Source of the DNA: Rhodospirillaceae bacterium
Lineage (GTDB): Bacteria; Pseudomonadota; Alphaproteobacteria; DSM-16000; Inquilinaceae
Assembly (NCBI GenBank): GCA_020425485.1
Contig: JAGQRL010000031.1
Location: 29,787-39,714, forward strand
Reading direction: 5' to 3'
DNA length: 9,928 nucleotides
Every line of letters starts with the position of its first letter. Positions within the stretch are counted from its first letter, which is position 1. Position numbers and translations under genes: made by a program. Shown piece after piece: positions 1 through 6,628 of the stretch. The notes beneath the pieces are model-generated. The model made no database searches and was not told the DNA's origin. It saw nothing but the letters and a program-made list of their open reading frames with translations.

Positions 1-939
1 CGGCTGAAGCAGTTCAACCCCATGGGCAGGGCGCGCAAGAACGTCGCCCATCACTACGACCTGTCGAGCCGGCTCTACGACCTGTTCCTCGATGCCGACC
101 GCCAATATTCCTGCGCCTACTACCCGCGGCCGGACACCACGCTGGAAGATGCCCAGGCCGCCAAGAAGCGCCATATCGCCGCCAAGCTGCTGCTCAACCG
201 GCCCGAGTTGAAGGTGCTGGACATCGGCTCGGGCTGGGGCGGGCTGGGGCTCTATCTCGCCCAGTCCAGCCAGTGCCAGGTCACCGGCGTGACCTTGAGC
301 GAGGAGCAGCACAAGCTGAGCCAGGAGCGGGTGGCCGCCGCCGGGCTGAGCCGCCGGGTGGAATTCAAGCTGGAGGACTACCGCCAGCAGACCGAGCGGT
401 TCGACCGCATCGTCTCGGTCGGCATGTTCGAGCATGTCGGCAAGAAGAACTACGGCGAGTTCTTCAGCCGCACATACGACTTGCTGGAAGACGACGGCGT
501 GTTCCTGCTGCACAGCATCGGCCGGTTCGGCCGCCCCGCCCCCATCAACCCCTTCATGCGCAAGTACATCTTTCCCGGTGCGGATGTGCCGTCCCTGTCG
601 GAGGTGATGGCGGCGGTGGAGCGGGTGGGCTGGCAGGTGACCGATATCGAAATCCTGCGGCTGCACTACGCCATGACGCTGGAGGACTGGTATGAGCGCT
701 TCCAGGCCAACCGTGCCGCGGTGGCCGAGCTGTACGACGAGCGCTTCTGCCGGATGTGGGAGATGTACCTGGCGGGGTGCGAGATGGGCTTCCGCCACCA
801 GGACCTGATGGTGTTCCAGATGCAGCTTGCCAAGAAGCACGCATCGGTGCCGATCACCCGCGACTACATGGTGGATTCCGAACGCGGCGACTGGCGCATC
901 CTCAACGCCGCCGCCGGCAGCCGCGTGCGGACAGGCTGA
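1..939 (+). CDS. cfa: Cyclopropane-fatty-acyl-phospholipid synthase family methyltransferase (5'-partial)
   Basis: This enzyme family transfers a methylene group from S-adenosylmethionine to the double bond of unsaturated acyl chains in membrane phospholipids. The frame is open from base 1 (RLKQFNP before the first Met at 22), so that Met is internal. About 312 residues are visible against roughly 400 for the family, so the N-terminal part lies left of the window. SAM motif I, VLDIGSGWGG, is encoded near 214-243. The residues that bind bicarbonate or act in catalysis in E. coli Cfa have counterparts: Cys in YSCAYY (about 112-114), Glu in FEHVG (430-432), His in LLHSIG (511-513) and Tyr in LHYAMTL (667-669). 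The C-terminal helices (YDERFCRMWEMYLAGCEM) are also typical. The gene converges on the minus-strand operon, 13 nt from its last stop, and is probably a separate transcription unit. A paralogue that makes another methylated lipid cannot be excluded. Confidence 0.9.
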   Translation, partial: RLKQFNPMGRARKNVAHHYDLSSRLYDLFLDADRQYSCAYYPRPDTTLEDAQAAKKRHIAAKLLLNRPELKVLDIGSGWGGLGLYLAQSSQCQVTGVTLSEEQHKLSQERVAAAGLSRRVEFKLEDYRQQTERFDRIVSVGMFEHVGKKNYGEFFSRTYDLLEDDGVFLLHSIGRFGRPAPINPFMRKYIFPGADVPSLSEVMAAVERVGWQVTDIEILRLHYAMTLEDWYERFQANRAAVAELYDERFCRMWEMYLAGCEMGFRHQDLMVFQMQLAKKHASVPITRDYMVDSERGDWRILNAAAGSRVRTG

Positions 940-952
940 CGGGTCGGCCGCC

Positions 953-2350
953 TCAGGTTCCGGCGAACCGCTGGCCGCCGGCCGTCGCGCGGGTGCGGGC
1001 GGCTTGCAGAATGCGCTCCGCGGCCACGCCGGTGCCGTCCGCCGCCTGCATGTGCCGGGCCGCCACGGTGAGGCGCGCTTTCAGGGCCTCGTCGGCGACC
1101 AGCCGGCCGATCGCCGCGGCCAAATCTTCCTCCCGCCAGTCGTAGCGCGGCAGCCGGGCACCGGTGCCGGTTTCCTCCGCCCGCACGGCATTGTCGTGGC
1201 CGTCCCAGCAGAACGGCATCACCAGCGACGGCACGCCGAAATAGAGCGCCTCGCAGAAGCTGTTGTTGCCGCCGTGGTGGATGAACAGGTCGGCTTCGGC
1301 CACCACGCTGGGCTGGGGGAACCAGCCGTTGATGGCGACGTTGTCGGGCACCTGGTCGTAGCGGTCCAGATAGGCGCCGACATTCACCAGGAAGCGGCAG
1401 GGCAGGCGGGCGAACACCGCCAGCATGCGGGTGATCAGGTCCACGTCCACCGCACCCAGGCTGCCGAAGGAGACGAACACCAGCGGCCTGTCGGCATGGC
1501 GCGGGAAGGGCGGACAGACGAACGGACTTTCCGCCCGCACGCAGCCATCCAGGTAGCAGAAGCGCTCGGGGTCGAGCGGCTGGTGGCGGCGGTGGCGCAC
1601 GGAGGTGGGCGAGAGCAGCAGGTTCAGCGCCGGCGAGGCTTCCAAGAACTGGCCGGCCGCCAAGGGGGCAAGGCCGCAGCTTTCGCGAAAGCGGTTGTAG
1701 CGCCGGTGCAGCGGCGCCAGCGCCTCGGTGTAGCGCGCGGCGAAGGCGGACCACAGGTGGCGCTCGCCGTGCCCGAGGCCGGACATGTAGGGCGGCACGT
1801 CGGCGTCCGGCAGCTCGGTGTCGGCGCAGGAGACCACCCGCACCCAGGGGATGCCGGACCGCGCGATGGCCGGGAACATCACCACGTTGTCCAGTACCAC
1901 GGCATCGGGGCGCAGCCGGTCGAGAAGCTGTTCCAGCGGCCGTTCGGCGGCTTCCGCGGTGTCGATGATGGCGTCCCAGGCGGGGGCCACGTAGGTTTCG
2001 ATCTGGTCCAGCGGCGACAGCCGGAAATGCGGCTGGTGGCGGGCGATGAAGGTGGCCCAGTAGCCGTCCCGGTCGGCCGGGGTGCCGCCGGTGTCGAGCG
2101 CGTATTCGGTGAAGCCGTAGTCGGCGAACACGCCGTTGAAGCCGTCGTGGCAGATGAACACCGGCTCCGCGCCGCGCGCCCTCAGCGCCTGGGCGATGCC
2201 GACGCAGTTGAGCGCCGAACCGAAGCTGGCCTCCGGGAACAGGGCGATGCGGGCGCCGCGGCCCTGGCTCCCCGGCGGGGCGGGGGCACGGGCGGGAGCA
2301 GGAGCGGGGGCGGGCAGGTCCGCTCCCAGGCGCGGCGCCGTTTCGTCCAT
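953..2350 (-). CDS. MGT/RhlB-like GT-B glycosyltransferase, second paralogue (GT-B)
   Basis: This is probably a cytoplasmic nucleotide-sugar-dependent glycosyltransferase of family GT1 (465 aa). The acceptor-side Rossmann half starts at RIALFPEASFG (residues 34-44). The donor half begins at VSFGSLGA (303-310) and carries HHGGNNSFCE (358-367) and WDGHDNA (382-388), which match the nucleotide-sugar signature of the family. The protein aligns along its whole length with the gene at 8096-9385; about half the positions look identical by eye. Two oddities stand out. Ser45 sits where most GT1 enzymes have the catalytic His, and Gly384 replaces the sugar-contacting Gln of the usual DQxxNA. The first 30 residues are a Pro/Ala-rich extension absent from the paralogue. 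The ATG at 2350 is supported by TGAGG 5 nt upstream. It is the last gene of the operon, 30 nt after the dehydrogenase-like gene. The sugar and acceptor are unknown. Confidence 0.85.
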   Translation of the reverse strand: MDETAPRLGADLPAPAPAPARAPAPPGSQGRGARIALFPEASFGSALNCVGIAQALRARGAEPVFICHDGFNGVFADYGFTEYALDTGGTPADRDGYWATFIARHQPHFRLSPLDQIETYVAPAWDAIIDTAEAAERPLEQLLDRLRPDAVVLDNVVMFPAIARSGIPWVRVVSCADTELPDADVPPYMSGLGHGERHLWSAFAARYTEALAPLHRRYNRFRESCGLAPLAAGQFLEASPALNLLLSPTSVRHRRHQPLDPERFCYLDGCVRAESPFVCPPFPRHADRPLVFVSFGSLGAVDVDLITRMLAVFARLPCRFLVNVGAYLDRYDQVPDNVAINGWFPQPSVVAEADLFIHHGGNNSFCEALYFGVPSLVMPFCWDGHDNAVRAEETGTGARLPRYDWREEDLAAAIGRLVADEALKARLTVAARHMQAADGTGVAAERILQAARTRATAGGQRFAGT

Positions 2351-2380
2351 CTACGCCTCACCCCGCCGCACGCTGCCCAT

Positions 2381-3583
2381 CTACAGGGTCTCCGTCGTGG
2401 TCACCTCGACCTCCACCGTGAAGTGGCGGCGGTTCAGGTCGGCCAGGTAGTCTTCCACGTCGAGGTACTCTTCGGGGCCCCACACCCCCGGCACCTTCGG
2501 GTGGGAGAGGATCCACTGCACGGCGATGGACATGTTCATGGAGGTGGCGGCATCCACATAGCCGTCGTAGAGCGGGTGGGGGTGGCCTTCCACCCGGCAG
2601 GTCACCTTCGTCGGCCGGCCGCCGCTGAGGCCGTGGCCGACGGCGAAGTGGATCTCGTGGCTGTCCTGCTGGGGGATGCTGGCGGCGTTGGCCTTCATGT
2701 TGCGGTCGATCACCGCTTCCAGCACCGCGAGCGGCGACACCGTGGTGCCGTCGCGCAGGGTGACCGGGGTGGCGAAATCCCCGAACCCGGCCTTGACGAG
2801 CCCCAGCCAGGCTTCGTGCTCGCGTTCCGGCAGGTGCAGCTTCCAGGTGAATTCGCGGATGCCCTTGTCGGCGATGCCATGGGCGAAGGGCACGGTGAGC
2901 GGCTCGGAGTGCTGGGAGTACATGAACCGCGTCGGCCCCCAGGGTGCTGGCAGGTCGATCACCTCCTCGCCCGAGCGCGCCGGCACTTCCTGCAGCCGCC
3001 CATCGAGGAACTGCTTGGAGGCGTTGCCGTATTCCGCCAGCACGGTGGAGATGGCGTAGGGCGGCACCAGCACCGGGTTTTCCGGCCCTTCCAGGGTGGC
3101 CGCCCAGTAGAGGTTGATGCGGTCGATGCGGTCCAGCCGGTCGGCCACCGCCCGGCAGATCACGTTGGAGAGGCCCGGGTCGGCCCCGAGGCCGAGCACC
3201 GCAGTCGCCCCCGCCGCTTCCCACTGGGCGGACTTGGCCTTCTGCTGCACCGTCAGCACGCCCATGCCGCCAAAATCCACATAGGTGCGGCGGGCGGCCA
3301 GGCAGGCATCGAAGATGCGCATCTGGTGGCCGGCATAGGTGGGCACGGCGTTGATGCACAAGTCGCAGTCGGCCAGCAGGCCGGCCAGCGCCGTATCGTC
3401 GGTTATGTCCATATGCACGGTGCCCAGCCGGGCATCGGGCAGGGAGGTGCGCAGGGCATCCAGCCGGTCGGCCGCCCCGTCGGCCACGATCACCACGTCC
3501 ATCGGTCGCGAATAGGGGGCCAGTAGATCGCGCGCGGTGCCCGATCCCATCATGCCCGCCCCGCCGAGGATCAGCACCCGCAT
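2381..3583 (-). CDS. Saccharopine dehydrogenase-like NAD(P)-binding oxidoreductase
   Basis: The 400-aa protein opens with a Rossmann nucleotide-binding loop, GGAGMMG (residues 7-13). The fold continues with an acidic stretch, HMDITDD, and the segment INAVPTYAG, where the family has its conserved strand-end asparagine. YVDFGG and the glycine-rich GLGADPGLSN are typical of saccharopine dehydrogenase and its relatives, such as carboxynorspermidine dehydrogenase and lysine 6-dehydrogenase. These enzymes reductively join an amine to a carbonyl, or run the reverse reaction, with NAD(P)H. Many members of the superfamily have other or unknown roles, so the substrate is open. The start ATG has AAGGAG 7 nt upstream. 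The gene lies 28 nt after an aldehyde dehydrogenase and 30 nt before a glycosyltransferase. Sitting next to an aminoaldehyde-type dehydrogenase makes an amine or amino-acid substrate plausible, but this is inference. Confidence 0.8.
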   Translation of the reverse strand: MRVLILGGAGMMGSGTARDLLAPYSRPMDVVIVADGAADRLDALRTSLPDARLGTVHMDITDDTALAGLLADCDLCINAVPTYAGHQMRIFDACLAARRTYVDFGGMGVLTVQQKAKSAQWEAAGATAVLGLGADPGLSNVICRAVADRLDRIDRINLYWAATLEGPENPVLVPPYAISTVLAEYGNASKQFLDGRLQEVPARSGEEVIDLPAPWGPTRFMYSQHSEPLTVPFAHGIADKGIREFTWKLHLPEREHEAWLGLVKAGFGDFATPVTLRDGTTVSPLAVLEAVIDRNMKANAASIPQQDSHEIHFAVGHGLSGGRPTKVTCRVEGHPHPLYDGYVDAATSMNMSIAVQWILSHPKVPGVWGPEEYLDVEDYLADLNRRHFTVEVEVTTTETL

Positions 3584-3611
3584 GGCGGCTCTCCTTGCGT
3601 CCGCCGGGGCA

Positions 3612-5096
3612 TCAGGAGGCCCCCGGCTTCAGGTACCAGCCCCACGGCTCGCGGCTGGCATAGGTGGTGACCTGCTTGACCTCCAGGTAGTTCTCCAGGC
3701 CCCAGCGGCCGAGTTCGCGGCCGATGCCGCTCTGCTTCATGCCGCCCCAGGGGGCCTGGGCGAAGGTGGGCTGGGAGCAGTTGATCCAGACGATGCCGGC
3801 CTCTAGCTCCGCAGCCACGCGCTCGCAGCGCTCCAGGTCTTGCGACATCACCGCGGCGGCGAGGCCGTAGCTGCTGTCGTTGGCGAGCGCCAGCGCCTCG
3901 GCTTCGGTGTGGAACGGCTCGACGCAGACCACCGGGCCGAACACCTCCTCGCGCCACAGGGCGCTGGCCAGCGGCACCTCGGTGAACACGGTGGGGGAGA
4001 CGAAGTAGCCGCGGTTCAGGTGTTCGGGCCGGCCGCCGCCGCAGGCCAGCTTGGCGCCGTCGCGCCGGCCGTTCTCGATGGCGCCCAGCACCTTGCGATG
4101 CTGGCCTTCGCTGACCAGCGGCCCCAGCAGCACGCCGTCGTCCAGCCCGTTGCCCATGGGGATGCGTTCGGCCTCCGCCACCAGGCGATCCATCAGGTGG
4201 CCGTAGAGGCCGTGTTCCACCAGTACGCGGGAGGTGGCGGAGCACACCTCGCCCTGGTTCCAGAAGATGCCGAAGAGGATCCATTCCACCGCCTGGTCCA
4301 GATCGCTGTCGGCAAAGACGATGAACGGCGACTTGCCGCCCAGCTCCAGGCTGACGGTCTTGATGTCCGCTGCCGCCGCCCCCATCACCGCCCGGCCGGT
4401 GGGCACCGAGCCGGTGAAGGCGAGTTTGGCCACATCCGGGTGGCGGCTGAGCGGCGCGCCCGCGGCGGTTCCGGTGCCGGTGACGATGTTGAGCACGCCC
4501 GGCGGCAGCCCGGCTTCGGCGGCAATGGCGCCCAGTTCCAGCGCCGTCAGCGGTGTCAGCTCAGACGGCTTCAGCACCATGGTGCAGCCGGCCGCCAGCG
4601 CCGGGCACACCTTCCAGCAGGCCATCAACAGGGGGTAGTTCCACGGCACGATCAGCCCGGCCACCCCGGCGGGCTGGTACAGCACCTTGCTGGCGAAGCG
4701 CGGCTCGCCGACATCGATGGCGGTGCCCTGGCGGGCGTCGAGATCTTCGGCGAGATCGGCGTAGTAGTCGAAGCAGAAGGCCGCGTCGTCCATGTCCCAC
4801 TGGGCTTCGGGCAGCGGCTTGCCGTTGTCGCGCACTTCCAGCCGGGCAAGCTCCTCGCGGCGGGCGCGCAGGCCCTCGGCGATGCGGCGCATGAGGACGG
4901 CGCGCTCCGCCCCCGTGGTGCGCTTCCAGCCGCCGTGGAACGCCGTCTTGGCCGCCGCCACGGCATCGGCGACATCGGCCGGATCGCCCGCCGCCACCTC
5001 GGCGAACACCTCCTCCGTCGCCGGGTCGATCACCGGCATGCGTCCGCCGTTGCGGGCGTGGCGCCAGGTGCCGCCGATGAAGAGCTGGTCACGCAT
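3612..5096 (-). CDS. NAD(P)+-dependent aldehyde dehydrogenase, betaine-aldehyde/aminoaldehyde dehydrogenase type
   Basis: This 494-aa protein is a full-length ALDH that oxidises an aldehyde to the acid. Key residues are present: Asn153 in PWNYP, Glu251 in LELGGKSP, the FTGS loop (228-231) and catalytic Cys285 in GEVCSAT. Its C-terminus (INCSQP, APWGG, GRELGRWGLENYLEVKQVT, EPWGWY) closely resembles the betaine-aldehyde/aminoaldehyde dehydrogenases (ALDH9/ALDH10). The four aromatics that cage the cationic group in plant ALDH10 have counterparts: Tyr154, Trp161, Trp279 and Trp450. Ile435 sits at the position where Ala or Cys allows betaine aldehyde and Ile favours omega-aminoaldehydes. A substrate such as 3-aminopropanal, 4-aminobutanal or 4-trimethylaminobutanal is therefore more likely than betaine aldehyde. 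The frame stays open far upstream (to 6740), but ATG 5096 fits the family N-terminus, follows the previous stop by 17 nt and has GGGAG upstream. Confidence 0.92.
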   Translation of the reverse strand: MRDQLFIGGTWRHARNGGRMPVIDPATEEVFAEVAAGDPADVADAVAAAKTAFHGGWKRTTGAERAVLMRRIAEGLRARREELARLEVRDNGKPLPEAQWDMDDAAFCFDYYADLAEDLDARQGTAIDVGEPRFASKVLYQPAGVAGLIVPWNYPLLMACWKVCPALAAGCTMVLKPSELTPLTALELGAIAAEAGLPPGVLNIVTGTGTAAGAPLSRHPDVAKLAFTGSVPTGRAVMGAAAADIKTVSLELGGKSPFIVFADSDLDQAVEWILFGIFWNQGEVCSATSRVLVEHGLYGHLMDRLVAEAERIPMGNGLDDGVLLGPLVSEGQHRKVLGAIENGRRDGAKLACGGGRPEHLNRGYFVSPTVFTEVPLASALWREEVFGPVVCVEPFHTEAEALALANDSSYGLAAAVMSQDLERCERVAAELEAGIVWINCSQPTFAQAPWGGMKQSGIGRELGRWGLENYLEVKQVTTYASREPWGWYLKPGAS

Positions 5097-5113
5097 GGTC
5101 TGCTCCCGGTCCG

Positions 5114-6628
5114 TCACAGGTCGTCGGGGTCGGACCGGTAGAACGCCTGGTCCGGATACGGGTACCACCAGGACTGCACCTGCGGCTTGTGGTCGATCAC
5201 CACCATCTTGGTCTGGCGGAAGGCATCGAGCCCGTGGCGGCCCAGTTCGCGCCCCATGCCGGAAAGCTTCCAGCCGCCGAAGGGCAGGGCATCGTTGTCG
5301 ATCAGCGGGTTGTTCACCCACACCATGCCGGTTTCCAGCGCCTCGGTGGCCTGGTGGGCTTCCGCCAGATCGGTGGTGAAGATGCTGGCGCCGAGGCCGA
5401 ATTCGGTGTCGTTGGCCCGCGCCAGTGCGGTGGCCAGGTTCGGCACGCGGGTGATGGCGGCGACCGGCCCGAACACCTCCTCGCGCAGGATCGCCGCCCC
5501 CGGCGGCACATCGGTCAGGATGGTCGGCTCGTAGAACCAGCCGGTGGGGTGGCTGGGCGGCACCCGGCCGCCGCACACCAGGGTGGCGCCGGCGGCCACG
5601 GTTTCCTCCACCAGCCGGGCCACCCGGTCGCGCGAGGCTTCGCTGACCATGGGGCCGATTTCCGAGCGGTCGAGGCCGTTGCCGATGCGCAGCGCCTTGG
5701 TGGCGGCGGCGAACTGCTTCACGAAGTCGTCGTGGATGCCCTCGGTGACGAAGAAGCGCTCCGCCGACGTGCAGATCTGGCCGGACAGGTGGAAGGCGGC
5801 GGTGACGCAGCCGGGCACCGCCACCTCCAGCGGCGCATGGTCGGTGACGATCATGGCATCGCTGCCGCCGGCTTCGATGATGCAGGGCTTGAGTTGCGAG
5901 CCGCAGGCGGATGCCACAGCCCGCCCGCCGGCCACGCTGCCGGTGAACGCCACCACATGGGTGCCGGGGGAGCGGATGAGCGCCTGTGCGGTATCCGTCT
6001 CGCCCGGCAGCACGGCGATCAGGCCGGCCGGCAGCTCGGCAAACACATGCATGAAGCGCAGCGTGCACAAGGTGGTGGCGACCGCCGGCTTGACGATGCA
6101 GGCGTTGCCCGCCGCCAGGGAGGCGGCGACGGTCCAGCACATCAGCAGGATCGGATAGTTGAACGGCAGGATGTGCACGGACACGCCGTAGGGATAGGCG
6201 CGGGCGTATTGCAGGCTGCCGGTCTGGGTGGTGCCGGCCACCTTGCCGGCATCGTCGCGCGCCAGTTCGGCGTAGTAGCGGAACACCGAGGCACAGTTGG
6301 CCAGTTCGCCCACCGCCTCGGCGTAGGGCTTGCCCATCTCCTCCACCATCATGCGGGCGACGCGGTGGGGGCTCATGCGTTCGATGGTGTCGGCGATGCG
6401 GTGGAGGACGGCGGCACGCGACTTGGCATCGGTGGCAGCCCAGGGGCGCTGGGCGCGCCGCGCCACCGCGGCGGCAAACGCCACATCCTCGTCGGTGCAA
6501 CTGGCGATGTGGCCCACCGGCTTCAGGGTGGCCGGGTTCAGCCGCTCCGTGGCGTAGGGAAAGCGGGTCGACCGGTAGGCGCCGTCGAGGAACTGGGCCG
6601 GCTGGAAGGGATCGAACTGCGGGATCAC
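5114..6628 (-). CDS. NAD(P)+-dependent aldehyde dehydrogenase, substrate unknown
   Basis: The 504-aa protein is a complete ALDH. It has Asn157 in PFNYP, the FTGS loop (228-231), general base Glu252 in IEAGGSD, catalytic Cys286 in GQICTSA, EVFGPV (384-389) and PFGGWKLSG near the C-terminus. It is clearly a different subfamily from the dehydrogenase just downstream: the aromatic-cage tryptophans before the catalytic Cys and in APWGG are His280 and Phe450 here. Its substrate is therefore probably not the same cationic aldehyde. The C-terminal tail (WWYPYP) extends past the usual end and may pack at the subunit interface. The start chosen is GTG at 6628. Its first four bases, GTGA, overlap the TGA of the kinase gene, and AGGAG lies 8 nt upstream, inside the kinase gene. 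An in-frame extension to 7171 would run antiparallel to no gene but through the kinase coding sequence, so it is rejected. Confidence 0.9.
   Translation of the reverse strand: MIPQFDPFQPAQFLDGAYRSTRFPYATERLNPATLKPVGHIASCTDEDVAFAAAVARRAQRPWAATDAKSRAAVLHRIADTIERMSPHRVARMMVEEMGKPYAEAVGELANCASVFRYYAELARDDAGKVAGTTQTGSLQYARAYPYGVSVHILPFNYPILLMCWTVAASLAAGNACIVKPAVATTLCTLRFMHVFAELPAGLIAVLPGETDTAQALIRSPGTHVVAFTGSVAGGRAVASACGSQLKPCIIEAGGSDAMIVTDHAPLEVAVPGCVTAAFHLSGQICTSAERFFVTEGIHDDFVKQFAAATKALRIGNGLDRSEIGPMVSEASRDRVARLVEETVAAGATLVCGGRVPPSHPTGWFYEPTILTDVPPGAAILREEVFGPVAAITRVPNLATALARANDTEFGLGASIFTTDLAEAHQATEALETGMVWVNNPLIDNDALPFGGWKLSGMGRELGRHGLDAFRQTKMVVIDHKPQVQSWWYPYPDQAFYRSDPDDL

Noticed and set aside
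945..978. Possible bidirectional terminator at the convergent junction
   Set aside because: There is only a 5-bp stem with a CGGC loop and an imperfect outer stem, no T-tract on either side, and it lies inside coding sequence. Hairpins this small are expected by chance in such GC-rich DNA.
953..2350. GT-B as a decaying duplicate or pseudo-glycosyltransferase
   Set aside because: The frame is intact over 465 codons, donor motifs are kept, and the same active-site changes occur in the other intact paralogue. This points to a functional variant clade.
827..3526. 899-codon open frame on the plus strand
   Set aside because: It lies antisense to two well-recognised minus-strand genes and overlaps the end of the cfa-like gene. 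Its predicted protein is His/Gly/Ala/Arg-rich with no recognisable domain, as expected from GC-rich third positions read on the opposite strand.
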